11,723 nucleotides of DNA from Anaerolineae bacterium (GTDB lineage Bacteria; Chloroflexota; Anaerolineae; B4-G1; SLSP01). Shown piece after piece: positions 1-6,848 of this stretch. Positions within the stretch are counted from its first letter, which is position 1, and each line of letters begins with the position of its first letter. The position numbers and the translations under genes were made by a program. The notes beneath the pieces were generated by a model. It was not told the origin of the DNA, made no database searches, and was given only the letters and a program-made list of their open reading frames with translations. The stretch spans positions 1 through 11,723 of the forward strand of contig JAFGSL010000389.1 of NCBI GenBank assembly GCA_016934645.1, in the 5' to 3' direction.

Positions 1-1218
1 ATGGCACGGATGGAGGCCGACCGGACGCGCACCGCGGTGGTGAAGACGTGCCAGAAGATGTATGACGAAGATCCGCGCGCGGACGAGGTTCTCCACACGC
101 TGGCGCAGGATATGGTGGGCAAGGGGTTGACAGTAACAACGGGGAACCCACAGGCCGACGAGATTGCCACAGCACTGATCGAGCGCCTGGACCTGGTCTC
201 ACGCCTGGATGATTGGGTGCGCCTGACGGCACGCGACGGTGATTCGTTCCTTGAAGTCGAGGTCAGCGATGCGCGAGAGATCGTGGGGGTGACCCGCAAG
301 CCAACGTTGGAGATGTACCGCAACTCGAATAAGCGCGATGAGTTCAACGATCCGCGCTATGCCTTCTGGTGGAGCGACGAGCCGCACACGTGGGGGACTC
401 CCGGACCGAACGACGCCCTATGGTTCTCGGAATGGCAAATCATCCACGCGCGCTGGAACCACGACGAGGGGAAGCGTTACGGGCGGCCCCTCTTCCGCAG
501 CGCCACCGGGACGTGGAAACGCGTCAACGAAGGCGAAAATGACGTCGCCACCCGGCGTAAAACACGCGCGGGGATGAAGTACAATCACCAGTTCCCACCA
601 GGAACAACGCCCCAGGAGATCAAGGCATATAAGGAGACCAACGCCGATATCCTCGACAGCCCGCTGGCGGCGATCCAGGACTTCTTCGGCACGGCGGAGA
701 TCAAACCGGTCGAGGGCGATGCCAAGGTCAGCGACATCGAAGACATTCTGCATCACATTCGCACCTGGTGGATCGCCTCCCCGGTGCCGATGAGTCTGCT
801 GGGCTATGGGCAGGACCTGAACCGCGATGTGCTGGAAAAGCAGAAGGAGCAGTACGACGAGACACTCGAAGGGTTACGCCCCTGGATTCAGAAGGAGATT
901 TTGCGACCACTCTTCGAGCTGGCCTGGCTGCTGGCGGGGATCCTGCCAGAAACACTGACGGTGAAGTATCACTGGAAGGCCAAGCGGGTGCTGAAGCCCG
1001 CCGATCTGCGCGACATCGCCGACGCGGCGTTGCGCCTGCGGGCGTTGGGCTTCCCCGATCCGGCAATCTGGACATTGATCCAGCAATTCTTGCCGGACGT
1101 GGACATCGAAGCGCTGCTCGCGCCCCAAGGTAATGAGAGCGAGGGCACGCCAGACGTGACGGCCGGGAGTATGGACCGGCTTTTGACACAGATACCGAGC
1201 GCAGGATCTTCGGAATGA
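1..1218 (+). CDS. Phage portal protein (possibly 5'-truncated)
   Basis: The portal is the dodecameric ring at one head vertex through which DNA is packaged and ejected and to which the tail joins. The visible 405 residues have the usual portal plan: an N-terminal alpha/beta part (about 15-110, with WVRLTARDGDSFLEVE at 72-87), a middle 'IIHARWNHDEGKRYGRPLF' stretch (147-165) where portals carry the conserved residues before the stem, and a C-terminal helical part (about 245-310, including GYGQDLNRDVLEKQ, then WIQKEILRPLFELAWLLAG). The frame is open from base 1, so the ATG at 1 may be internal and the true start may lie upstream; no ribosome site can be assessed. Its stop overlaps the next start by ATGA, so the MuF-like gene is probably translationally coupled. 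The assignment rests on remembered family pattern plus the portal-MuF pairing. Confidence 0.8.
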   Translation: MARMEADRTRTAVVKTCQKMYDEDPRADEVLHTLAQDMVGKGLTVTTGNPQADEIATALIERLDLVSRLDDWVRLTARDGDSFLEVEVSDAREIVGVTRKPTLEMYRNSNKRDEFNDPRYAFWWSDEPHTWGTPGPNDALWFSEWQIIHARWNHDEGKRYGRPLFRSATGTWKRVNEGENDVATRRKTRAGMKYNHQFPPGTTPQEIKAYKETNADILDSPLAAIQDFFGTAEIKPVEGDAKVSDIEDILHHIRTWWIASPVPMSLLGYGQDLNRDVLEKQKEQYDETLEGLRPWIQKEILRPLFELAWLLAGILPETLTVKYHWKAKRVLKPADLRDIADAALRLRALGFPDPAIWTLIQQFLPDVDIEALLAPQGNESEGTPDVTAGSMDRLLTQIPSAGSSE

Positions 1219-2468
1219 TAGGATCGGGATTAGATCAGCTAACGGTAGGGGTAATTGCGGAGGCGCAGCAGGCGGCGCTTCTCCGCATCCATTTGGCGCT
1301 GATCGGGGCCACGCACCAGGGGCTTTTGACGTTAGGCGAGGCTCTGAGATCGATTCTAGCGCGGAATGCGAGCGCAGACGGGACGTTGGATACCGTCGGC
1401 TACGTCTCAGCGCAGCAGGCAATGCGTCGCGAGGCCGAAAATTTCTTTTCTAAGTGGGTGGCAACGTTCCAGGCGTTCCGCTGGCAGGCGGTGACGCTGC
1501 CGATAGGGATGCTGGCGGTACAGCACGAATGGGCGAGAGGAATCAGCGAATCGGCGAATGGTCAAATGAGCGAATCAACGATTCAGCGATTCAGTGAATG
1601 GGTGAATCGGCAGTTGCTGGAAGCCGAAGATGATGCGACAGGAGATGCCGATCCGGATTTCGACGCTGTGTTCAGGCCGCAGTTGGGGGCGGTGATCGAT
1701 GCGGCAAACCAGCGGATTTACAAAGATGGGATTCCGCTGAGCGGCAGGATCTGGAATTTGCAGGAACAGAGCCTCAACGGCATCAATCAGGTTCTGGCGC
1801 AGGGTGTGGCCGAGGGGAACAGCGCGTGGAATATCGCCAAGCTGCTGCAGGAGTATCTGGGAGCTGGGGCAGATTGTCCTCGCTGGACCAGCACACGGCT
1901 TTACAAGTTGACGAAGCAAGACATTGCCAGCGGCGACCGCACGGGGTTGTATTCGCGGGAGGCCTGCGCCGGGCAAGGTGTGGCATACAACGCGCTACGC
2001 CTGGCACGTAACGAGATCCAGGTCGCCCATCATCTGTCGATCGACAGTATCTTCGCTAAGCTGCCGTGGGTGGAGAAAGAGGTGATTAATTTGAGCCCCT
2101 CTCACCCGGATATCGGCTGTGCATGCGAGGATGTGGTTGTCAACGGCGAGGACGGCACAAACGTTTACCCGAAGGGTGAGATCAGCCTGCCGATCCACGT
2201 GCAGTGCTTGTGCTACAAGACCGCGGTGTTGATGGATGATGCGCTCTTCGTCGAGAAACTACGCGGCTGGGCGAATGGGTCACAGCCGTGGCAGGCGCTA
2301 GACGATTACGCCGGGTGGTTGGGCGTGTTACCGCAGAACGTGTTCGCTTTCAGCCTGGCGACGACGATCGCGAATAATCTTCTGGTATGGCTATATGGCG
2401 ACGAAGAAGATATGGCGGGAGCTCTTGGAGATACGACGATGCAGCTTCCATTACCGACGATGGATTAA
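1215..2468 (+). CDS. MuF-like phage head morphogenesis protein (minor head protein)
   Basis: This is a 417-residue minor head protein of the MuF/SPP1 gp7 type, which normally sits next to the portal and goes into the head with it. The N-terminal 105 residues are helical. The MuF-like C-terminal domain spans about 175-340: LARNEIQVAHH (263-273), then HPDIGCACED (297-306), then the closing PIHVQCLCY (326-334) with H328, C331 and C333, matching the family's PxHxxCxC end. The ATGA overlap with the portal gene fixes the start. Residues about 109-133 (ISESANGQ / MSESTIQR / FSEWVNRQ) are three 8-residue repeats that come from an octanucleotide array (1541-1612). No toxin, deaminase or ADP-ribosyltransferase domain follows the MuF domain, as it does in some relatives. 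The tail after 340 (WANGSQPWQALDDYAGW...) is unassigned. Confidence 0.82.
   Translation: MIGSGLDQLTVGVIAEAQQAALLRIHLALIGATHQGLLTLGEALRSILARNASADGTLDTVGYVSAQQAMRREAENFFSKWVATFQAFRWQAVTLPIGMLAVQHEWARGISESANGQMSESTIQRFSEWVNRQLLEAEDDATGDADPDFDAVFRPQLGAVIDAANQRIYKDGIPLSGRIWNLQEQSLNGINQVLAQGVAEGNSAWNIAKLLQEYLGAGADCPRWTSTRLYKLTKQDIASGDRTGLYSREACAGQGVAYNALRLARNEIQVAHHLSIDSIFAKLPWVEKEVINLSPSHPDIGCACEDVVVNGEDGTNVYPKGEISLPIHVQCLCYKTAVLMDDALFVEKLRGWANGSQPWQALDDYAGWLGVLPQNVFAFSLATTIANNLLVWLYGDEEDMAGALGDTTMQLPLPTMD
1541..1612 (+). repeat. Octanucleotide tandem repeat inside the MuF-like gene
   Basis: Nine consecutive 8-base units, consensus AATCAGCG: AATCAGCG, AATCGGCG, AATGGTCA, AATGAGCG, AATCAACG, ATTCAGCG, ATTCAGTG, AATGGGTG, AATCGGCA. 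Because 8 bases is not a multiple of 3, three units (24 bases) make one 8-residue protein repeat, seen as ISESANGQ, MSESTIQR and FSEWVNRQ. A further unit-like AATGGGCG lies just upstream at 1528-1535, out of phase. The frame stays open throughout. Confidence 0.8.
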
Positions 2469-2572
2469 CAGACGTTCTGCGAAGTGATTACGCGCGTATT
2501 CACGGCAGGATTTACGCAATTTTATAAGTAGAAATGACCGTTAAAGCGGATTAGCAGAATTGGAGGTTAATG
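2469..2572 (+). promoter_or_regulatory. Intergenic gap with weak promoter-like sequence
   Basis: This gap is AT-rich. A TATAAG box at 2523-2528 lies 18 bases after TTCACG (2499-2504), giving 5/6 and 4/6 matches to a sigma-70-type -10/-35 pair. It could give the following AT-rich gene its own transcript. The gap also holds CAGGATTTACGCAAT (2506-2520), which recurs with one change at 7705-7719. A box this weak can arise by chance. Confidence 0.25.
2562..2566 (+). promoter_or_regulatory. Ribosome binding site deciding the start at 2573
   Basis: A full GGAGG lies 6 bases before the ATG at 2573 but only 3 bases before the in-frame ATG at 2570. The second of the two adjacent Met codons is therefore the better start. 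Confidence 0.7.
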
Positions 2573-2926
2573 ATGATTAGATTGTGTGAAATTACTACTA
2601 CCCTAACGACGGGTGATCCTGGGAGTGCGGAATCAACTACCGTTACTCCAGATTTGAATGGAGTGATAGAGAAAATTATCGTCCATAACCCGGACGAGGA
2701 AATATTTCGCCTTGGGATAAAAAATGCAGCTTTGGAAATCTTATTGTGGACCGATATAGTTGAGACCACACGGTCAGTTTTTACGCCAATGTTACCTGTT
2801 CACAATTATTTGGGGGCCATACTAAACGGCGAGCATGTGCAGCAAGTTGTCGCTGGGCCATTGACGGTTCTTATCATGAACGCCGATCCTGACGTGTCTT
2901 TATCTCTCGATTTCTATGTCAATTAA
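2573..2926 (+). CDS. Small beta-rich protein of unknown function, AT-rich gene
   Basis: A protein of 117 residues (118 if the ATG at 2570 is used) that I do not recognise. It has no signal peptide or membrane segment. Alternating hydrophobic residues (VIEKIIVHNPDEEIFRLGI; PLTVLIMNADPDVSLSLDFYV) predict a compact beta-sandwich or jelly-roll, as in many small virion decoration or spike-base proteins. It lies between the MuF-like gene and the large repeat protein, so a structural role is likely but unproven. Hand counting over 2581-2880 gives about 44% GC, with codons such as ata, tta, ttg and gtt, against about 60% in the portal and major tail genes. That suggests a later acquisition. The clear GGAGG and good codon structure make it a real gene. 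Confidence 0.7.
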   Translation: MIRLCEITTTLTTGDPGSAESTTVTPDLNGVIEKIIVHNPDEEIFRLGIKNAALEILLWTDIVETTRSVFTPMLPVHNYLGAILNGEHVQQVVAGPLTVLIMNADPDVSLSLDFYVN

Positions 2927-3011
2927 ACTCCTGGGTACTATTAACGGAAGCAAGATGAATGAAGGAGACAGGAGGACTACCGTTGAATGATGGCAGTCCA
3001 GGAAATAGGAT
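2927..3011 (+). promoter_or_regulatory. Leader region with strong SD and mini-ORF before the repeat-protein gene
   Basis: GGAGG at 2971-2975 lies 7 bases before a TTG (2983) that opens a 10-codon frame (LNDGSPGNRI). Its TGA at 3013-3015 overlaps the ATG at 3012 as ATGA. The repeat protein cannot start further upstream in its own frame because TAG lies at 3006-3008, and its own ribosome site (AGGA at 3000-3003) is weak. The mini-ORF could load ribosomes by coupling, or the match may be chance. Confidence 0.3.
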
Positions 3012-5087
3012 ATGACGGCACCGACATTTGTAGCTGAGTACGAAACTGTATGGAACAGTGCGGTTACGCCGAAGACGGCGATGAGCGCTGTCGCCGTTTC
3101 GGAGGGCGACGTGCTGGTCGGTGTGGCCGTCAAGGAGAACGAGTACAACGATCTCGGCATCACTGAGGATGGAGCGTCGAATTGGACGCAGCAACAGGCG
3201 GTCGATGTCTCCAACTACTGTGAGGTGCGCGGGTGGACATATTTGGTGACGGTCAACGAGGACCTCACCGTCACCATCACGCGCACATCCACTGCGGGGA
3301 CGTTCGGTGGAAACGTGCTTCGTTTTTCCGACACCGACGGCATCGGAGCTACGGCGCAGGCTCATACCACCGGTGCACCAAGTCTGAACATCACCACCGA
3401 AGAAGATAACTCAGCGATCGTGGTGGTCGTTGGCGACTGGAATGCGGTTAATGGATCCTCTCGCGTATGGCGGACAGTCAACAGTATTACCCCGACATCA
3501 GTAAACGGGTATGAGTTGTCTTACTACTTCAGCGGCAGCACATACACCATTTATGTTGCTTATTATCCTGACGTAGGAGCAGCAGGCACAAAGACCGTCG
3601 GGTTATCCGCTCCCGCCGGGCAGCAGTACGCGATTGTAGCAATCGAGGTCAAGGGGACAACCAGCGGTGGAACCGACGAACTAACGGCGCAGGACATCGC
3701 CAGTGGCATTCCGGTAGTTGAAGAGGCGACAATCGCCCAGATACACGCGCTAGCGGGGCAAGATGTCGCCAGCGGTATCCCGGCAGCGGAGCAAGCCACA
3801 GTTGGCCAAGCGCACGCGCTAACAGGTCAGGACGCCGCTGCAGGTATACCGACTATTGAGCAGTCGACATTTGCAGAAACGCACATTCTGAGCGCGCAGG
3901 ATATCGAGACTGGCGTTTCTGTGGTCGAACAGGCGGGTATCGAGCAGTCGCACGCATTAACGAGCCAGAATGTAGTGTCTGGTGTTCCGGTCGTTGAGAA
4001 GACTGCGGCAGGACAATCATATGTGCTCACGGCACAGAACGTGACTGTGGATGCGCCGTCAGTAGAGGGAGGTACAGTCGGGCAAGCACACGCGCTGACG
4101 GTGCAGGATGTGATGGCGGGTACGCTATCTGTCGAGGAAGCCACAGTCGGGCAATCGCACGCGCTGACGGCGCAGGATGTGGCGGTGTGTACGCCGACTG
4201 TCGAGGAAGCTACAGTTGGGCAAGCACACGCGCTGACGGCGCAGGATGTTATGGCGGGCACGCCATCTGTCGAGGGAACCACAGTCGGGCAAGCGCACGC
4301 ACTTACAGCGCAAGATGTGGCGGCGGGTACGCCGTCAGTAGAGGGAGGTACAGTCGGGCAAGCACACGCGCTGACGGCGCAGGATGTAGCAGCAGGTACG
4401 CTATCTGTCGAGGAAGCCACAGTCGGGCAAGCGCACGCGCTTACGGCGCAGGATGTAGCAGCAGGTACGCCAATCATCGAAGAAACTACAGTCGGGCAAG
4501 CACACACGCTGACGGCGCAGGGTGTGGCGGCAAGTATACCAGTCATTGAGACAGCAACACTATCCGAGGCGGCTCACTCTCTGGTTGCGCAGGATGTGAC
4601 CAGCGGTGTCCTAACAGTAGAGCAAGCAATTATAGGACAGGTGCACCATCTGGCAGCAGGCATCATCGCCACGGATGGGTCCGACATCGAACAACCAAGC
4701 ATCGGACAAGTACACGCACTGGTGGCTGCAGCTCTGACCGGCAGCGCGCCAGCCGTCGAGCACACAACGATTGGACAGGCACACGCGTTAACAGCACAGG
4801 ACGTGCTGGTTGGTACGTCGGCAATCGAAACGCCGGCATTGGCCGTGCTCGACGCATTGATGGCACAGGATATCGTGGTTGGTGTACCGAGAGTCGAAAA
4901 CACGATAATGGCTCAGATCCATGCGCTACTGACCGGTGAAGTGCTGGTCAGTGTGCCGGTGGTCGAAGGGCCAACATTAGTGACGAATGTATCAATTGTT
5001 GATATGGCGTTTGTGTTGGCGGCACGCAGTATCGCGACGAGCTTGACACAACGCGAAATAGACGCCGCGATGACGCGGCGCCATTAG
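3012..5087 (+). CDS. Large repeat-containing virion protein (tail fibre/surface type)
   Basis: A 691-residue protein in three parts. Residues 1-223 are a Ser/Thr- and Val-rich beta domain (for example GDVLVGVAVKENEYNDLGI, GQQYAIVAIEVKG) resembling the beta-sandwich heads of phage surface proteins. Residues 224-661 hold about 19 tandem units of 23 residues. A typical unit begins LTAQDVAAGTP and ends with a VEEATVGQAHA-like half; the key positions are L1, Q4, D5, G9, P11, E14, T17, Q20 and H22. A short basic tail closes the protein (DAAMTRRH). Repeats of the LTAxDIxTGxP type occur in hypothetical proteins of many phages and prophages. There is no signal peptide or transmembrane helix. The gene is followed by two small genes of kinds often seen near phage fibre genes. 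The role is inferred: fibre, spike or head decoration. Unit 13 carries one extra residue (AAHS), and units 15, 16 and 19 are degenerate. Confidence 0.7.
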   Translation: MTAPTFVAEYETVWNSAVTPKTAMSAVAVSEGDVLVGVAVKENEYNDLGITEDGASNWTQQQAVDVSNYCEVRGWTYLVTVNEDLTVTITRTSTAGTFGGNVLRFSDTDGIGATAQAHTTGAPSLNITTEEDNSAIVVVVGDWNAVNGSSRVWRTVNSITPTSVNGYELSYYFSGSTYTIYVAYYPDVGAAGTKTVGLSAPAGQQYAIVAIEVKGTTSGGTDELTAQDIASGIPVVEEATIAQIHALAGQDVASGIPAAEQATVGQAHALTGQDAAAGIPTIEQSTFAETHILSAQDIETGVSVVEQAGIEQSHALTSQNVVSGVPVVEKTAAGQSYVLTAQNVTVDAPSVEGGTVGQAHALTVQDVMAGTLSVEEATVGQSHALTAQDVAVCTPTVEEATVGQAHALTAQDVMAGTPSVEGTTVGQAHALTAQDVAAGTPSVEGGTVGQAHALTAQDVAAGTLSVEEATVGQAHALTAQDVAAGTPIIEETTVGQAHTLTAQGVAASIPVIETATLSEAAHSLVAQDVTSGVLTVEQAIIGQVHHLAAGIIATDGSDIEQPSIGQVHALVAAALTGSAPAVEHTTIGQAHALTAQDVLVGTSAIETPALAVLDALMAQDIVVGVPRVENTIMAQIHALLTGEVLVSVPVVEGPTLVTNVSIVDMAFVLAARSIATSLTQREIDAAMTRRH
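3681..4994 (+). repeat. Tandem array of about 19 coding repeats, 69-bp period
   Basis: Units start every 69 bases from 3681 (for example 3750, then on to 4509). Unit 13 is 72 bases, so later units start at 4581, 4650, 4719, 4788, 4857 and 4926. Units 6-12 (4026-4508) are the most alike at DNA level; the outer units have diverged. Units 6-7 recur as units 10-11 exactly 276 bases (4 x 69) downstream: 4055-4101 equals 4331-4377 (47 bases), and 4121-4154 equals 4397-4430 (34 bases). This points to a four-unit duplication during array growth. Confidence 0.9.
5063..5080 (+). other. GC-rich stem-loop at the 3' end of the repeat-protein gene
   Basis: CGCCGCG (5063-5069), loop ATGA, then CGCGGCG (5074-5080): a perfect 7-bp stem with a tetraloop, ending 4 bases before the stop codon. 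No run of T follows (CCATTAGCAATTT), so it is not a good intrinsic terminator. It could protect the mRNA end or modulate read-through into the next gene, or it may be a by-product of the codons for DAAMTRR. Confidence 0.35.
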
Positions 5088-5124
5088 CAATTTCAATGCA
5101 ATAGAGGACCAAACGAGGTGAAAT

Positions 5125-5502
5125 ATGGCTGCTTTTATGCACGATGACATTTTGGACGCGGCACTCAACGTGATTGATGCAAACACGGAAAATCTGTACA
5201 TTTGTTCAGCTCAGCCTACGACGTTTGCCGAGGCTAGTTCGACGTATGCACTTGGAAGCAAGGCATCGCCGGCAATAAGTGCGCCTCAGAACGGTGATGC
5301 CAGTGGGCGCAAGGTCGTCGTCAGCGCGATCACGGATGGAAACGTTACCGGCACAGGGACGGCGACGTGGATTGCGCTCACGGATGACAGCGAAAGCAAA
5401 CTACTCGTAGCACAGGAACTGAGCGCATCACAGGGCGTGACCAGTGGTAATACATTCACGCTGACCGAGTTCGATATCACGATTCCAGACCCGACCGCAT
5501 GA
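5125..5502 (+). CDS. Conserved small phage structural protein (MAAFMHDDILDAAL type)
   Basis: A 125-residue protein of a type recurrent in phage genomes, with the opening MAAFMHDDILDAALNVI, an LYICSAQPTTFAEA motif (28-41), a GDASGRKVVVSA core (57-68), an ATWIALTDDSESKLLVAQEL strand pair (80-99) and an end like FDITIPDPTA. The predicted fold is mostly beta. In other phages such genes sit beside fibre or tail genes, which fits its place after the repeat protein. Its biochemical role is unknown; a head-decoration or fibre-associated virion component is the best guess. The start is supported by GAGGTG at 5115-5120, 4 bases before the ATG. The next gene begins one base after its stop, so the two are probably co-translated. 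Confidence 0.75.
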   Translation: MAAFMHDDILDAALNVIDANTENLYICSAQPTTFAEASSTYALGSKASPAISAPQNGDASGRKVVVSAITDGNVTGTGTATWIALTDDSESKLLVAQELSASQGVTSGNTFTLTEFDITIPDPTA

Positions 5503-5503
5503 G

Positions 5504-5827
5504 ATGACAGTACTCAGCGAGGTTAACGAAGGCACAACCGCGTACCTAACCGTTACGTTTCTCGACGAAGACGGCTTAGCGGCTATGCCAACGGCGGCGA
5601 CCTGGCAATGTCACGACGTGGCCAGTGACACCGAGCTGCAAGCGGAAACGGCACTGACGCCGGCATCTTCTATCAAGATCACGATTCCGGCATCGGTGAA
5701 TACGCTGGTGAATCCGCACGCCATACAGGAGAAGCACCGGATTACACTGGTGGCAACCTATGGCGGTGATGATCAGGTAACAGCCGAATACGATTTCGTC
5801 GTTATCGGTTTGCAATGGGTGGGGTGA
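5504..5827 (+). CDS. Small Ig-like phage structural protein
   Basis: A 107-residue all-beta protein with an Ig/fibronectin-like strand pattern: NEGTTAYLTVTFLDEDG (8-24), AATWQCHDVASDTEL (31-45), SIKITIPASVNTLV (56-69) and a closing TLVATYGGDDQVTAEYDFVV (81-100). Many phages encode similar short proteins with 'DEDG ... P ... TYRVDD' and '...YGSDDxVTxEYxY' signatures near fibre or tail genes. It starts one base after the preceding stop and ends one base before the glycosyltransferase ATG, so it belongs to the same translational unit. No enzymatic motif is visible. I infer a virion accessory role, perhaps with the 125-residue neighbour and the repeat protein. Confidence 0.7.
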   Translation: MTVLSEVNEGTTAYLTVTFLDEDGLAAMPTAATWQCHDVASDTELQAETALTPASSIKITIPASVNTLVNPHAIQEKHRITLVATYGGDDQVTAEYDFVVIGLQWVG

Positions 5828-5828
5828 A

Positions 5829-6848
5829 ATGACGCCTTTTGTGATTGCCGGGTTTATGAATCCACGGGATGGGTACGGGTACGGGACGCTGAAGATCATC
5901 GAGGCGATACGGGCGATGAAGGTCCCGGTGCAGGTGCTGGACTTGGGTGAGGCGATGCTGAGCGGGCTGGGCGAGCCGTTGCAGCACTGGCAGGTCGACG
6001 CGCCGGTGCTAGCGATCTGCACGCCGGACTGGATTCCGTTTATCGAGACGGGATCGCACCCGCTGGCCATACACACGATGTTCGAGGCGACGCGGCTGCC
6101 GGAGGGATGGGTGGAGAAGTTGAATACCTATGCCGACCAGGTGATCGTGCCGTGCGTGTGGAACCAGATGGTGTTCAAGGGGAACGGGGTGACCGCACCG
6201 CTCGACGTGGCGCGGTGGGGGATCGATCCGGGGGATTATTGGCCGTTGGAGCGGTCCAGGGAGAAGGGCAGGCCGTACACGTTCTTGTGGTCGGGCACGC
6301 CTGACGGACGTAAAGGATGGGACGTGGCGTACCGCGCGTTCCGCCTGGCGTTTGGAGACGACGAGGGTGCGCACTTGACATTGCATTTCCGGCAGTTGCC
6401 GAGCGGGTTGCAGGGAGTGAAGGACGGCAACGTGGAGATGGCGGTGGGACTGTTTCCGCGCTGGCGGTTGCGGGAGATGTTGCGCGACGCGGATTGTTAT
6501 GTGTTCCCCTCACGCGGGGAGGGGTGGGGGTTGCCGCCCCGTGAGGCAGCGGCGACCGGGCTGCCGGTGCTCGCGACGGACTTCGGCGGGCTGGCCGAGG
6601 AGCTGGAATACTGGGGGCTGTCGATCCCGGTGCGGGGGACCAGTCCCGCGCAGTATGGTATCTGGGACGACATCGGCGATTGGGTGGAACCGAACATGGA
6701 CGAGTTGGCGGCGAAGATGCGCTTCTGCTACGAGCACCGCGATACGGCGCGGGTCTTTGGCCGGGACGCCGCGCTGTGGCTGGCGCAGTGCGCGACGTGG
6801 AAACGCACGGCGCGAGAGATGCTGTACATCTTGCGGGAGGTCTTTTGA
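5829..6848 (+). CDS. GT-B glycosyltransferase (GT4-like)
   Basis: A 339-residue nucleotide-sugar-dependent glycosyltransferase. The N-terminal half (about 1-145) has a Rossmann-like start with a Gly-rich loop (VIAGFMNPRDGYGYGTLK, 5-22). The linker leads to the FLWSGTPDGRKGWDVAYRAF segment (152-171), where R161/K162 fit the donor-phosphate-binding position. The C-terminal domain carries the hallmark EX7E motif in FPSRGEGWGLPPREAAATG (226-244; E231 and E239), then LPVLATDFGG (245-254). These features fit the GT4 retaining family; the sugar and acceptor cannot be read from sequence. There is no membrane anchor or signal peptide, so it should act in the cytoplasm. It follows the Ig-like gene by one base and overlaps the methyltransferase as TGATG. 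Its place between fibre-type and tail genes suggests virion-protein or host-glycan modification, an inference. Confidence 0.88.
   Translation: MTPFVIAGFMNPRDGYGYGTLKIIEAIRAMKVPVQVLDLGEAMLSGLGEPLQHWQVDAPVLAICTPDWIPFIETGSHPLAIHTMFEATRLPEGWVEKLNTYADQVIVPCVWNQMVFKGNGVTAPLDVARWGIDPGDYWPLERSREKGRPYTFLWSGTPDGRKGWDVAYRAFRLAFGDDEGAHLTLHFRQLPSGLQGVKDGNVEMAVGLFPRWRLREMLRDADCYVFPSRGEGWGLPPREAAATGLPVLATDFGGLAEELEYWGLSIPVRGTSPAQYGIWDDIGDWVEPNMDELAAKMRFCYEHRDTARVFGRDAALWLAQCATWKRTAREMLYILREVF

Noticed and set aside
728..1422. Antisense open frames opposite the portal C-terminus and MuF start
   Set aside because: They cross a well-supported ATGA gene junction and show Arg/Pro/Ala-rich composition typical of shadow frames.
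1215..2468. MuF-linked polymorphic toxin or effector domain
   Set aside because: After the MuF-type HxxCxC end only about 80 unremarkable residues remain, with no known toxin motif.
3827..4546. Long antisense open frame (239 codons) across the repeat array
   Set aside because: Its Cys/Ser-rich repeating product is the mirror of the 69-bp coding repeats on the + strand; it has no ribosome site and no plausible protein pattern.
3681..4994. CRISPR-like regular repeats
   Set aside because: The period is 69 bases without unique spacers, the whole unit is repeated, and the frame encodes a 23-residue protein repeat.
3681..4994. Diversity-generating retroelement target or variable repeat
   Set aside because: No reverse transcriptase, template repeat or adenine-biased variation was seen; variation between units fits ordinary divergence and duplication.
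6680..6847. Upstream extension of the methyltransferase frame to an ATG at 6680
   Set aside because: It would overlap the glycosyltransferase by 169 bases, while the ATG at 6848 has GGGAGG at the right spacing and begins directly with methyltransferase motif I.
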